Shown: positions 46,033-58,149, counted from the first letter of the stretch. The stretch is 64,000 bases of DNA from Bradyrhizobium sp. 149 (GCF_023073915.1 NZ_JADPKK010000005.1:185633-249632), one strand, 5' to 3'. Program-made: numbers and translations. The notes: a model not told the origin generated them from the letters alone.

Positions 46033-48640
46033 ATGGCAGGACCGAAGAGACTGACGCTGGTTGCGGGCTTGGCGCTCGCGATCATCGCATCGCCTGCCAC
46101 GCCTGGCTTTGCCCAGACCAGCCCTGCTCAAAAGGTTTCGCCGCGGAGAGCGCGCGGATCAACGCGCTCATGGGCGCCGGCAGATATTCGGAAGCATTGC
46201 CCTTGGCGCAAGGCATGGTCGCCAGCCTGGAGAAGAGCGACACCGGTCGCGAACTCGCCGCCGCGCTGAACAACCTTGGCCAGGTTCATGCCGGTCAGGG
46301 CCAAGACGATCTGGCCGAGCCGCTCTACAAGCGCGCCATCGTGCTGATGGAAAAATCGCTCGGTCTCGAAACCCCGTTGATCGGCGCCGAACTGACCAAT
46401 CTCGCCGCGCTCTACCAGCGGCAGGGCCGCTATGCCGAGGCCGAACCGCTGTTCAAGCGCGCGCTCGCCGTTCGCGAGAAGGGACTGTCGCGCGACCATC
46501 CCGATGTCGGCCAGTCCCTCAACAATCTCGCCACGCTTTACGTGAAACAGCAGCACTATGCGGACGCCGAGCCGCTGTTTCAGCGGGCGCTCGCGATCTA
46601 CCAGAAGGCCGGCGGGCCCGAGCATCCGGCTGTGGCCACCGTCCTGAACAATCTCGGCCAGGTCTATCGCGATCTCAACCGCGATGCGGACGCGGATCCG
46701 CCGATCAAGCGCTCGCTCGCGATCCGCGAGAAGGTGCTGGGACCGGATCATCCCGACGTCGCCCGCTCTCTCAATAACCTCGCCGGCCTCTACGAGCACC
46801 AGCAGCGCTATGGCGACGCCGAGCCGCTCTATCGCCGCGCGCTGGTCATTCGCGAAAATGCGCTCGGGCCCGACCATCCCGAGGTCGCCACCTCGACTAG
46901 CAATCTCGCTTATTTCCTCTACGTGTCCGGGCGCACCGCGGACGCATTGCCATTCGCGGAAAAGACGCTTCGGGGCGATCGCGCGCAGTTGCGCGTCGTG
47001 TTGCCGGTGCTGTTCGCCGCCCGTCAACAAGATCTGCTGCCCGGCGACAAGGCGCTGGACGAGGCCCTCGCCGCGATCCAGCGCGGCACGCAATCCTCGG
47101 CCGCATCCGCCGTGAACAAGCTCGCGGTGCGGCTTGCCGCCGGCAGCGACCGGCTCGCCGAGCTGGTGCGCCGGGACCAGGATCTCGCGGCCGAGTCCGA
47201 GGCGCTCGACAAGGCGATCGTCACCGCGGTGTCGAAGCAATCCGGCCAGCGCGATCTGGCAGCCGAGCAGCGCAGCCGGGCGCGGATCGCAACGATTGCG
47301 AACGAGCGCGCGGGCTTGCAGAAGACGCTCGCGGTCGAATATCCCGACTATTCGTCGCTCTCCAATCCCCTGCCGTTGACGGTCAAGGACATCCAGCTGC
47401 TGCTGTCGGCCGACGAAGCGATGGTGCTCTACTCCGTCGTCGACAAGCAGAGCTATGTCGTCGCCATCACGCGCGAGGGCGTCGACTGGAAGGCGATTTC
47501 ACTCGGCGCCGATGCGCTGACGCAAAAGGTCACTGCATTCCGCAAAGGACTTGACGTCGGCAAGGGGCGCGATGCATCCGGCAAATCCGGATTGTTCGAT
47601 CTCGCGCTCGCCAACGAACTCCATGTCGCGCTGCTCGGTCCGGTCGAGGCGTTGACAAAGGACAAGCGCAACCTGCTGGTGGTGCCGTCGGCTGCGCTGA
47701 CCGCATTGCCGTTTCATCTGCTCGTCACGGAGAAGCCGCAGGCTGCGATCCCGGACACGCTCAAGGCTATCGTGGTGCTGCCTGGTTGCTGCGGCGTCAG
47801 GCCGTCTCGGTGCTGCCCTCGGTAGTCAGCCTGAAATCGCTGCGCGCCTTCGCGCGGAGGGATCAAGGCGTGAAGCCGATGACCGGCTTTGGCGATCCCG
47901 TGTTCAATCCTGCATTGGAGGCGCCCGCCGAGCGGCGCGCCGCGAATGGCAAGGTCGCCACGCGCAGTATCGCGACCATCGCCTATACCGACTTCTGGCG
48001 CGGTGCCGGGGTCGATCGCGCGCGGCTTGCGCAGGCGCTGCCGCAGCTGCCGGATACGGCGGACGAATTGAACGCGGTGGCCAGGGATGTCGGCGCGGCC
48101 GCGGCCGATATCCATCTCGGCCGCGACGCCAGCGAAACGACGCTCAAGCGTGCAGCGCTTGCTCAATACGGCATCATCTACTTTGCAACCCATGGCCTCG
48201 TTGCCGGCGACATCAAGGGACTGGGTGAGCCCTCGCTCGCGCTCTCGATTCCCGATCAGCCCACGGAGCTCGACGACGGTCTGCTCACCGCCAGTGAAGT
48301 CGCCCAGCTCAAGCTCAATGCGGATTGGGTTGTGCTGTCGGCCTGCAACACCATCGCAGGCGACAAGCCCGGCGCCGAAGCCCTGTCGGGACTGGCGCGC
48401 GCGTTCTTCTACGCCGGCGCCCGCGCGCTCCTGGTCTCGCATTGGGCAGTGGATTCGGAAGCTGCCACGCGGTTGACCACATCGACTTTCGAGCTGCTCA
48501 AAAACGATCCAAAAATCGGTCGTGCCGAAGCCCTGCGCCGCGCGATGTTAATGTATGTTGATGACACCTCGTTACCGCGCAACGCCTATCCCGCGATGTG
48601 GGGGCCGTTCGCGCTCATCGGCGAAGGCGAGGTACGATAG
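46033..48640 (+). pseudogene. Exported TPR-CHAT protein, disrupted by two one-base losses
   Basis: Three frames read in turn form one protein of about 868 residues. Frame one (from ATG 46033) gives a signal peptide ending near GFAQ and runs to about 46135. Frame two gives FAAESARINALMGAGRYSEA, about six TPR units of the kinesin-light-chain type (LNNLAxLYxxQxxYxxAEPL), and the helical linker, and runs to about 47767. Frame three gives the rest of the CHAT caspase-like domain to 48640. Each junction is mended by adding one base. The CHAT dyad appears intact: His at 48191-48193 (FATHG) and Cys at 48344-48346 (LSACNT). A real pseudogene or two sequencing errors are both possible. The signal peptide places this caspase-like protein in the periplasm. 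Confidence 0.8.
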
Positions 48641-48801
48641 GGCGGCCTTGGGATTTGTCCGTGGCATTGTGCGTCGCAATAACCTTGGGAAACGCGCATT
48701 TGGTTGCGCGATCATTGGCGATTTTTTGATGCGCCTGCTCAGAGCTGACATGCGCGGCGTTTGGCGCGGTCCTTGAATAAACCAAATCCTGCGGGATCAG
48801 C

Positions 48802-48830
48802 TTGGCAACGCCAGCGTTCATCAGTATTAG
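48802..48830 (+). promoter_or_regulatory. Candidate promoter of pckA
   Basis: TTGGCA (48802-48807) and TATTAG (48825-48830) are 17 bases apart, about 100 bases before the pckA start, in the only long spacer before that gene. The match is moderate and by eye. The rest of 48641-48929 shows no gene. Confidence 0.35.
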
Positions 48831-48929
48831 GTCGCCCAGCCGAGGCCGGATGGCCTATCATTCACGGTGGCCGCGACGGCGCTAAAGCATGATCGCGCTG
48901 AGTGTCGCGGGTTCTAGGAGGATTTTTTC

Positions 48930-50546
48930 GTGCAAGAGACGGGCGTGCGCAACGGTGCCTTCGGTGCCGACAAATTCGGCTTAAAGAATCTCAAGCAGGT
49001 TCACTGGAACCTCGGTGCGCCGCAACTCTATCAATATTCGCTCTCCGCGGGCGAGGCGGTGCTGTCGGCCGATGGCGCGCTCTGCGCCGACACCGGCGAG
49101 TTCACCGGCCGCAGCCCCAAGGACAAGTTCACGGTGCGTGACGCCACCACCGACAAGAAGATGTGGTGGGCCGGCAACCAGTCGATCACCGCAGAGCAGT
49201 TCGAAACGCTCTACCAGGACTTCCTCAAGCACGCCGAAGGCAAGTCGCTGTTCGCGCAGGACCTCTACGGCGGCGCCGATCCGGCCTACCGCATCAAGAC
49301 CCGCGTCTTCACCGAGCTCGCCTGGCACTCGCTGTTCATCCGGACGCTGCTGATCCGTCCCGAGGCGGTCGAGCTCTCGGGGTTCGTGCCAGAGCTCACC
49401 ATCATCGATATGCCGAGCTTCCGCGCCGATCCGAAGCGCCACGGCTGCAAGTCGGAGAACGTCGTCGCGATCGATTTCGCCCGCAAGATCGTGCTGATCG
49501 CCGGCTCCTACTATGCCGGCGAGATGAAGAAGTCGGTCTTCACCACGCTGAACTACTATCTGCCTGAGCGCGGCGTGATGCCGATGCATTGCTCGGCCAA
49601 TGTCGGCGCCAAGGGCGACGCCGCGATCTTCTTCGGGCTATCAGGCACCGGCAAGACCACGCTGTCCGCCGATCCCAATCGCACGCTGATCGGCGACGAC
49701 GAGCACGGCTGGGGTCCGAACGGCGTCTTCAATTTCGAAGGCGGCTGCTATGCCAAGTGCATCAAGCTGTCGCAGGAAGCCGAGCCCGAGATTTACGCTG
49801 CCTCGACGCGCTTCGGCGCGGTGCTCGAGAACTGCGTGCTCGATGAAGACACCCGCGTGGTCGATTTCGACGACGGCTCCAAGACCGAGAACACCCGCTC
49901 GGCCTATCCGCTCGAATTCATCCCGAACGCCTCGCGCACCGGCCGCGCGCCGCAGCCCAAGAACATGGTGATGCTCGCCGCGGATGCTTTCGGCGTGTTG
50001 CCGCCGATCGCAAAGCTGTCGCCCGCGCAGGCGATGTATCACTTCCTCTCCGGCTACACAGCGAAGGTCGCGGGCACCGAGCGCGGTCTCGGCAACGAGC
50101 CGCAGCCGGAATTCTCGACCTGCTTCTGTTCGCCGTTCCTGCCGCTCGATCCGTCCGTATACGGCAACATGCTGCGCGACCTCATCGCCCAGCACAATGT
50201 CGACTGCTGGCTGGTCAACACCGGCTGGACCGGCGGCAAGTACGGCACGGGCTCGCGCATGCCGATCAAGGTGACGCGCGCTCTGCTCACCGCTGCGCTC
50301 GACGGCTCGCTTCGCAACGTCGAATTCCGCACTGACAAATATTTCGGCTTCGCGGTCCCGGCCGCGCTGCCCGGTGTGCCGAGCGAGATCCTCAACCCGG
50401 TCAACACCTGGAAGGACAAGGACGAGTTCGACAAGACCGCCCGTGCGCTGGTCGGCATGTTCCAGAAGAACTTCGCCAAGTTCGAAGCCCAGGTCGACGC
50501 CGAGGTCCGCGCCGCTGCACCGGACGTAAAGCTCGCGGCGGAGTAG
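48930..50546 (+). CDS. pckA: Phosphoenolpyruvate carboxykinase (ATP)
   Basis: A 538-residue enzyme that turns oxaloacetate and ATP into phosphoenolpyruvate, the key step of gluconeogenesis on organic acids. Motifs are GRSPKDKF, the kinase-1 P-loop [12 protein letters not shown] (about 236-247), the metal site IGDDEHGW, the kinase-2 [10 protein letters not shown] and the adenine pocket near [10 protein letters not shown]. It starts with GTG at 48930 behind a strong AGGAGG site 8 bases upstream. In rhizobia pckA is adjacent to chvI and is controlled by ChvI and by PTS state; here HugZ-like and CHAT-TPR genes lie between. Confidence 0.96.
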   Translation: MQETGVRNGAFGADKFGLKNLKQVHWNLGAPQLYQYSLSAGEAVLSADGALCADTGEFTGRSPKDKFTVRDATTDKKMWWAGNQSITAEQFETLYQDFLKHAEGKSLFAQDLYGGADPAYRIKTRVFTELAWHSLFIRTLLIRPEAVELSGFVPELTIIDMPSFRADPKRHGCKSENVVAIDFARKIVLIAGSYYAGEMKKSVFTTLNYYLPERGVMPMHCSANVGAKGDAAIFFGLSGTGKTTLSADPNRTLIGDDEHGWGPNGVFNFEGGCYAKCIKLSQEAEPEIYAASTRFGAVLENCVLDEDTRVVDFDDGSKTENTRSAYPLEFIPNASRTGRAPQPKNMVMLAADAFGVLPPIAKLSPAQAMYHFLSGYTAKVAGTERGLGNEPQPEFSTCFCSPFLPLDPSVYGNMLRDLIAQHNVDCWLVNTGWTGGKYGTGSRMPIKVTRALLTAALDGSLRNVEFRTDKYFGFAVPAALPGVPSEILNPVNTWKDKDEFDKTARALVGMFQKNFAKFEAQVDAEVRAAAPDVKLAAE

Positions 50547-50566
50547 GGGCTGATCGCTTGAATTAC

Positions 50567-50595
50567 AAAAGGGCGGCCGCGAGGTCGCCCTTTTT
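50567..50595 (+). terminator. Intrinsic terminator of pckA
   Basis: AAAAGGGCG (50567-50575) pairs with CGCCCTTTT (50586-50594) around a 10-base loop and runs into a T tract, 20 bases after the pckA stop. This is a textbook rho-independent terminator; the A run makes it work on the opposite strand as well. Confidence 0.85.
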
Positions 50596-50609
50596 GTTTC
50601 TTCCTTCTC

Positions 50610-50745
50610 CCTTTGTGGGAGAAGGTGGCGCGAAGCGCCGGATGAGGGGTTCTCTCCGCGAGCTCGAAGAGAATGACGCGCGGAGAGAACCCCTCACCCG
50701 TCTCGCCGCTACGCGGCGAGCCACCCTCTCCCACAAGGGGCGAGG
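50610..50745. repeat. Nested palindromic element after pckA
   Basis: Outer arms TTGTGGGAGA (50613-50622) and TCTCCCACAA (50727-50736) enclose small hairpins (GGCGC-GAA-GCGCC and CTCGCCGC-TA-CGCGGCGAG). A perfect 17-bp pair lies at the core: GAGGGGTTCTCTCCGCG (50644-50660) with 50679-50695. Related sequence lies at 58894-59028. It fills the convergent spacer between pckA and the thioesterase gene. Confidence 0.8.
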
Positions 50746-50755
50746 GAAAAAGCGC

Positions 50756-51571
50756 CTACGCCTTGAAATACGCGATCTGCGTCGTGGTCGCGAGCAGCCT
50801 TCCGTTCGGCGACCACAGCTCGGCGTTCTGGTCGCCGTAGCTCTTGTGCATGATCTTCGCATCGGCCGTCGCGAGCACGCGGGTGATGTCTTCGGCCGCG
50901 AGCTCTTCGCTGTCGGTGTGAAAATACGTCGTCAGCGACACCGTGCCGAACGGCACCAGCTCGCGCCGCGCGTGGAAGATACGGCCGAAGAAGGCGTCCG
51001 ACATCGACATCAGCGACAGCATGTCGAGCTTGCGCGGCGCACGGTCGGTGATCCAGAGTTTCGAATAGGTGCTGGCGAACTCGGTCCGCGGCGGGCCGAT
51101 CCGCATCTCGCCCTCGACGAAGCGGAATTCATACTGGTTGGCCCAGGATGCCGCGATCTTCGGGAACGGCATCGTCGCTTCGAACGGCTTTGCCTCCGGG
51201 TATTGCGCCACCCTGTGCTCCCAGGACGGACGGCGTTCGGCAAACACGGCGGTGGCGAGCGTTGCGACCTCGCCGCCGCCTTGCGACAGTTCGACGCTCC
51301 AGTGCTGGCTGGAACGGTTGGCCTTCACCAGACGCACGTCCAGATCGAATGGCCCCTTCGCGATCGGCGCGCAATAATTGACGGTGAGCGCCAGCGGATC
51401 GCCGGCACGTTGCGGATGGTCGATCAGAGCGCGCAAGATGGTCGCGGCGGTGACGCCGCCGAACGGGCCGACAAAGGCCCAGTAGTCGTCGCTGGTGTGT
51501 CCCTGCCAGCTGCTGTCACCCGCGGTGATGCGGGTGGCGTCGTCGAACGGGTGCGGGAGCTTGGCGTGCAT
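50756..51571 (-). CDS. Acyl-CoA thioesterase (TesB-like double hotdog)
   Basis: A 271-residue protein with two hotdog-fold halves. The first has SDDYWAFVGPFGGVTAATILRAL and LTVNYCAPI; the second has WITDRAPRKLDMLSLMSMSDAFFGRIF and TVSLTTYFHTD. This is the thioesterase-superfamily layout of TesB-like and DUF4442-type proteins that hydrolyse acyl-CoA. Substrate length is unknown. It lies alone between two palindromic repeats. Confidence 0.85.
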   Translation of the reverse strand: MHAKLPHPFDDATRITAGDSSWQGHTSDDYWAFVGPFGGVTAATILRALIDHPQRAGDPLALTVNYCAPIAKGPFDLDVRLVKANRSSQHWSVELSQGGGEVATLATAVFAERRPSWEHRVAQYPEAKPFEATMPFPKIAASWANQYEFRFVEGEMRIGPPRTEFASTYSKLWITDRAPRKLDMLSLMSMSDAFFGRIFHARRELVPFGTVSLTTYFHTDSEELAAEDITRVLATADAKIMHKSYGDQNAELWSPNGRLLATTTQIAYFKA

Positions 51572-51596
51572 TGTTGGTCCTCGGTGCCGACCCCGT

Positions 51597-51678
51597 CGTC
51601 ATTGCGAGCGTAGCGAAGCAAATCCAGAGCCCTTTCCGCAGAAACAGTCTGGATTGCTTCGCTGCGCTCGCAATGACG
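51597..51678. repeat. Second copy of the 31-bp inverted-repeat element
   Basis: The left arm (51597-51628) and right arm (51648-51678) are near-perfect reverse complements. The left arm differs from the copy at 23916 by one base change and one extra A; the right arm is identical to 23965-23995. It lies between the thioesterase and glycogen phosphorylase genes. Confidence 0.85.
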
Positions 51679-51800
51679 CTGTTTGTGGTTGCGGCGCTCG
51701 TATCGCTGACGCCGGCTTGACGATGATGGCGATCATATCATCATCCTCTCTGCGAGATGCAATAACCTCGCAGGTAGTGCCGATTTCACGCCGCGGAAAA

Positions 51801-54317
<2,517 letters not shown>

Positions 54318-54522
54318 GTCGTCACTTCCTGGTCGCGAGAACACTACTGACCCTACGCATCTTGCCCTTGCACCGGAACCATCGCTGGCGCGGCCGTGCA
54401 CTGCGCTGGCGTAAAATTATGCAAGGAACGGGCCGATTTGGGAACCCGGACCGATACGGGGAAACGTGGATTTGGTGCTATGATGGCGGCAGATTCAGCC
54501 ATCAGTGTGGAGGAGACGTCCC

Positions 54523-54765
54523 GTGAACTCTCTGATGAGACTGCTGATCGAAATCGCAGCCGCCAGCTTCATCGTCGTCTGCATCACCGCCTCCAGCGCC
54601 GCCTTCGCCGCCGGCAAGGTGGGCCGCAGCGCCGACGGCCTGAGCTGCGCCGTCTCGCTTCCGCAAAACGCATCGCCAGCCGCTCGCTGCGCCGCCATCA
54701 AGCGCCAATGCGGCGGCAAGTTTTATGCGAGCGCGTGCGGGGATAGGTTGATGTCGGCGATGTGA
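54523..54765 (+). CDS. Small exported cysteine-rich protein
   Basis: An 80-residue protein starting at GTG behind GGAGGAGAC. The N-terminal hydrophobic stretch (LMRLLIEIAAASFIVVCI) and a cleavage site near AAFAA give a mature part of about 45 residues with four cysteines (LSCAV, ARCAAI, RQCGG, SACGD), likely two disulfides. No known family was recognised. It is divergent from glgP. Confidence 0.65.
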   Translation: MNSLMRLLIEIAAASFIVVCITASSAAFAAGKVGRSADGLSCAVSLPQNASPAARCAAIKRQCGGKFYASACGDRLMSAM

Positions 54766-54790
54766 GCGAACCAGTTGCCGAGAAAATGGT

Positions 54791-54825
54791 GTCGTCCCGG
54801 CGAAGGCCGGGACCCATAACCACCG
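54791..54825. repeat. Left 35-bp inverted repeat of the GIY-YIG unit
   Basis: Starts GTCGTCCCGGCGAAGGCCGG and ends CACCG. It is the reverse complement of 55155-55189 with one mismatch. Its first half is itself a CCCGGC-GCCGGG hairpin of the same REP-like family as at 903-1053. Confidence 0.85.
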
Positions 54826-54828
54826 CTA

Positions 54829-55122
54829 TCAGAGAAGATGCGATAGATCGCACCAATCCGAATTTGCCTGTTCGATCAGGCGAATCTTCCAGTCACGATG
54901 CCACTCCTTCAACGCCTTCTCGCGCGCGATCGCTTCGGATGGTGAAACATATGTCTCAACATACACTAGCCGCGTCACACCATACTTGGTGACGAACTTC
55001 GAGCCGCGTCCCGAACGACGCAGGGACAATCGATTGCTCAGGTCATTGCAGACGCCGATGTACAAAGTGCCGTATCGCCGGCTTGCGAGAATGTAGACGT
55101 AGTACGCGGCGGGTGCATTCAT
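54829..55122 (-). CDS. GIY-YIG nuclease family protein
   Basis: A 97-residue single-domain protein. The GIY and YIG motifs are YYVYILAS and LYIGVCNDLSNRL; the catalytic Arg is in the helix after it and the Glu in YVSPSEAIAREKALK. This is the small UPF0213/YhbQ-like class found in many bacteria, with presumed but mostly untested nuclease action. ATG 55122 is chosen because the longer frame crosses the repeat. The gene lies between two 35-bp inverted repeats only 330 bases apart. Confidence 0.85.
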   Translation of the reverse strand: MNAPAAYYVYILASRRYGTLYIGVCNDLSNRLSLRRSGRGSKFVTKYGVTRLVYVETYVSPSEAIAREKALKEWHRDWKIRLIEQANSDWCDLSHLL

Positions 55123-55154
55123 CGCTGGGCGCCCAATTCCAAGACGTCTGACGG

Positions 55155-55189
55155 CGGTGGTTATGGGTCCCGGCCTCCGCCGGGACGAC
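55155..55189. repeat. Right 35-bp inverted repeat of the GIY-YIG unit
   Basis: Begins CGGTGGTTATGGGTCCCGGC and ends GGGACGAC; it matches the left copy at 34 of 35 positions in reverse complement. It lies just upstream of the GIY-YIG start. Confidence 0.85.
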
Positions 55190-55304
55190 GCTGTGGAGGC
55201 ATCAGAACAAATTAAGAACACTTTAGCAAGTCTTTGATATATCATTGTGATTCGGCGCGTCGCCGACACAATATCTAGCGTCTGTCAGACTTCGCGAGGA
55301 CTAC

Positions 55305-55736
55305 ATGTCCACCATTGCCTTCGGTCAATTTGCCCTCACCAGGATCGCCGATTTTGCGCGTTCGCTGTCGCGGCTGCATCAGGCGGCGCGACGCTACGCG
55401 GTCGACGACGACCAGTTCGACCGCGAATTCAACGCGGTGTGCCAGTCGATCTGGGGCTACACCATCGACGACGTCAGCGACGATCTGTTCTCGGTCGAGG
55501 ACCATCTGTTTCTCGACACGCTGGACGAAGCCCATGCGCGCATCTTCGCGGCCGAGCAGGGTTACGACCTCGTCGACGAGCAGGGCATGCTCACCGACTG
55601 GTGGGGCTTTTGCTGGATGATCTTGGCCGAGAAGCGCGGCCTGCTCACGGCGGACAACCGCGCTGCCGCGCGCGCGGCGATTGAGGAGAAATATCTGGCG
55701 GCGCCGAACGTGATCGGCGTGATCATCGGACGATAG
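55305..55736 (+). CDS. Hypothetical DUF-type acidic protein
   Basis: A 143-residue acidic soluble protein with no signal or membrane helix and a good GAGGA site before the ATG. It is mostly helical and rich in Asp, Glu, Trp and Phe (IDDVSDDLFSVEDHLFLD, LTDWWGFCWMILAEKRGLL). I do not recognise a family or a catalytic motif. It is convergent with the DUF2865 gene. Confidence 0.7.
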   Translation: MSTIAFGQFALTRIADFARSLSRLHQAARRYAVDDDQFDREFNAVCQSIWGYTIDDVSDDLFSVEDHLFLDTLDEAHARIFAAEQGYDLVDEQGMLTDWWGFCWMILAEKRGLLTADNRAAARAAIEEKYLAAPNVIGVIIGR

Positions 55737-55767
55737 TTGCCGCGCGTCCGCGACAGGAGACTGACAG

Positions 55768-56649
55768 CTAATCCAGCCCCGCGCGCTTCGCCGGCTTCTG
55801 CGTCTTCGGCACCGTCACGTCAGGCAGCGTCTCGCGCACGATCTCCGCGGCCGGGGCATCCGCCGCCACCGTCTCGGCGCGCACCGGCGCCACCTTCATC
55901 TCGCCGAGCCGCGCGCGGACCTGCGCGGTGAGACCGGGATAGGAGGCGACCGGGGTGAAGTCGGCAGCCTGGTCGTTGCCGACGCGGATGCCGGTATAGG
56001 CGACGAGGCCGTCGCTGGTGGCGATCACGTCGCCGGGCTTCAGCGAGGAGTCCAGCGCCAGATCGACCGGAGCGAGGCCGACCGGCTCGCGGCCGTTGCA
56101 GGTGCAGTCGGCGCGCAGCGCCTTGCGATAGGCGAACGCGTTCTCGCTGTCGGCGTAGCGCTCGCCGGTCTGCGACGCGGCACCGTCGATCGAGGAGCCG
56201 AAGTAGACCTTTGTCGTGCTGGCAGGACAGAACGCCTGACACATCTGCGCGGGCGAGGCGAGGCCGCGCATCAGCGGAAAATATTTGCCGTCGCAGCTGC
56301 GCACGCAGAACGCCGGTCCCGAGCCGCCCGCCGCGGCCGAACGTGTCGGCGGCACGTATTGCCGGGATGCGGCGTTCTGCTGGCCGGTGAAGGGGTCGGC
56401 GTAGGAGCTCGCCTGCGGCGGCACCTCACGCTGCGGTCGCTGCTGCTGCGTTCCACCGAACAAGAAGTCGAACAGGCCTTCGGCCGAAACCGGCGCCGGA
56501 ACCGCAAGCAGCGGTGCCGCCAGTGTGACGGCTACGAGCATTGCGCGACGCCGCCGGCGTGCATGGGACGTGACTGTACGCAAACGCTTACTCCACCCGA
56601 CGCTACTCAACCGGCCGGGACCATCAGGTCTCAGCACATCATTCACCAT
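55768..56649 (-). CDS. DUF2865 domain exported protein
   Basis: A 293-residue protein with a basic leader, a signal-like helix (MLVAVTLAAPLLAVPAPVSA) and then GLFDFLFGG and a Gln/Pro-rich stretch. The DUF2865 domain follows (FCVRSCDGKYFPLMRGLASPAQMC, CPASTTKVYFGSSIDGA, DCTCNG), with six cysteines in three close sets. It is probably a periplasmic or envelope protein with disulfides. DUF2865 is known mainly from Hyphomicrobiales and has no set function. Confidence 0.82.
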   Translation of the reverse strand: MVNDVLRPDGPGRLSSVGWSKRLRTVTSHARRRRRAMLVAVTLAAPLLAVPAPVSAEGLFDFLFGGTQQQRPQREVPPQASSYADPFTGQQNAASRQYVPPTRSAAAGGSGPAFCVRSCDGKYFPLMRGLASPAQMCQAFCPASTTKVYFGSSIDGAASQTGERYADSENAFAYRKALRADCTCNGREPVGLAPVDLALDSSLKPGDVIATSDGLVAYTGIRVGNDQAADFTPVASYPGLTAQVRARLGEMKVAPVRAETVAADAPAAEIVRETLPDVTVPKTQKPAKRAGLD

Positions 56650-56728
56650 AAGGCCGGATGGTAAATGAGCGGTTGAGGGAGGTGGCTTCGTGTCGTGGAT
56701 GCTGCGCTGCGCCCGGGACGGAGCGCCG

Positions 56729-57292
56729 TTAAGCCTTCAGAAACTCCGACGCCTTGTACAGCGAGCGGAATGGCAGGCCGGCCGCGCCGAAGGTATCGTC
56801 GGCGCCTTCCTCGCGGTCGACCATGGTCAGCACCAGCACCACTTCGGCGCCGGACTCGCGCACCGATTCCACCGCCTTCATCGCCGAGCCACCGGTGGTG
56901 GTGACATCCTCGACGATCACGACGCGCTTGCCCTCCAGCGTCTCGCCCCTGGGCAGCCCCTCGATCGCGAGCTTCGCGCCGTGCTCCTTCGGCTTCTTGC
57001 GCACGAAGAAGGCCGCGATCGGATGGCCCTTGATCCAGGAAATCTGCGCCAGCGCGCCGGCCAGCGGCACCGCGCCCATCTCGAGCCCGCCAATGAAATC
57101 GAGCTGGTCGTCCTTCAGCGCCTCATAGGTCAGCTCGGCAAGCAGGGTTGCACCCTCAGGATCGAGCATGGTCGGCTTGAGGTTGAAGTAGAAATCGCTC
57201 TTGCGGCCCGACGCAAGCGTCACCTCGCCGCGGCCGAAGGAGCGCCGGCGGATGATCTCGAACAGGCGGGCGCGGGAGGCTGATTTAGACAC
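56729..57292 (-). CDS. pyrE: Orotate phosphoribosyltransferase
   Basis: A 187-residue enzyme that joins orotate to PRPP in pyrimidine synthesis. The PRPP motif is [18 protein letters not shown]. The flexible loop and KKPKEHG, and the early [17 protein letters not shown], are typical. The start is GTG 57292, giving [14 protein letters not shown]; the upstream frame extends into a region shared with the divergent transferase gene and has no coding look. It is a single gene. Confidence 0.93.
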   Translation of the reverse strand: MSKSASRARLFEIIRRRSFGRGEVTLASGRKSDFYFNLKPTMLDPEGATLLAELTYEALKDDQLDFIGGLEMGAVPLAGALAQISWIKGHPIAAFFVRKKPKEHGAKLAIEGLPRGETLEGKRVVIVEDVTTTGGSAMKAVESVRESGAEVVLVLTMVDREEGADDTFGAAGLPFRSLYKASEFLKA

Positions 57293-57479
57293 GGCGGGCC
57301 CTCGGGAGCGTTTTTGGAAGTGGCGGAATTTATCCGCGACGGCCCCGACATTCCAGAGGGGGCTTCCCCCGTCAACAGGGATCGGCCATCCCGGCCCGCC
57401 GGTTGTGGGGGGGCGACCTTCTGGAGTAGGTGGATGCCAGATGTCTTGGGCAAGAAAACTGGGCAAGGAAACGCGAAAA

Positions 57480-58106
57480 ATGGCCATCGAGCTGCACACC
57501 TGGAACACGCCGAACGGCCGCAAGATCTCGGTCGCGCTGGAGGAAATGGGGCTGGCCTACAAGGTGATCCCGGTGAACATCGGCAAGGGCGAACAGATGG
57601 CGCCGGGGTTCCTGAAGCTCTCACCCAATAACAAGATCCCTGCGATCCTCGACCCCGAGGGGCCCGACGGCCAGCCCGTCAGCATCTTCGAGTCTGGCGC
57701 GATCCTGCTTTATCTCGGCGAAAAGACCGGAAAATTCCTGCCGAAATCGCTTTCGGACCGCATTCCCGTTTATGAATGGCTGATGTGGCAGATGGGCGGT
57801 TTCGGGCCGATGCCGGGCCAGGTGCACCATTTCATCGCGCTCGAGAACGAGCAGGACCGCGCCTACGGCCTCAAACGCTACATGGCCGAGACGCGACGGC
57901 TCTATGGCGTGCTCGACCGCCGGCTAGCGGACCGCGATTTTGTGGCCGGCGAGCTCTCGGTTGCCGATTTTGCCATCCTGGGCTGGGCCTGGCGTCACCC
58001 TCGCCACAAGGTCGAGCTCGCCGACTTCCCCAACGTCAAGCGCTGGTACGAGGCCCTGATGGCGCGCCCGGCGGTGAAGCGGGGCATGGAGGCGAAGCTG
58101 GATTGA
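57480..58106 (+). CDS. Glutathione S-transferase (YfcG/Nu-like)
   Basis: A 208-residue protein with an N-terminal thioredoxin-like domain (about 1-82, [18 protein letters not shown], the NKIPAI cis-proline site and [10 protein letters not shown]) and a C-terminal helical domain. The active-site Asn/Thr of the TPNG segment matches the YfcG and UreG-like class that acts on disulfides. AAGGAA lies before ATG 57480; the longer frame is antisense to pyrE. A short hairpin (58114-58138) follows. Confidence 0.88.
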   Translation: MAIELHTWNTPNGRKISVALEEMGLAYKVIPVNIGKGEQMAPGFLKLSPNNKIPAILDPEGPDGQPVSIFESGAILLYLGEKTGKFLPKSLSDRIPVYEWLMWQMGGFGPMPGQVHHFIALENEQDRAYGLKRYMAETRRLYGVLDRRLADRDFVAGELSVADFAILGWAWRHPRHKVELADFPNVKRWYEALMARPAVKRGMEAKLD

Positions 58107-58113
58107 TCTTCTG

Positions 58114-58138
58114 CCTCTCCTCGTTCTTACGGGAGAGG
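58114..58138. terminator. Short hairpin between convergent genes
   Basis: CCTCTCC (58114-58120) pairs with GGAGAGG (58132-58138) around an 11-base loop between the transferase and LysE genes. It has a weak tail (TGAAAAG), so it is only a candidate terminator; it resembles a fragment of the 58894-59028 repeat. Confidence 0.45.
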
Positions 58139-58149
58139 TGAAAAGAACC

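Noticed and set aside
54829..55269. Longer form of the GIY-YIG protein
   Set aside because: The extension would translate the 35-bp repeat; the GIY motif begins a few residues after ATG 55122.
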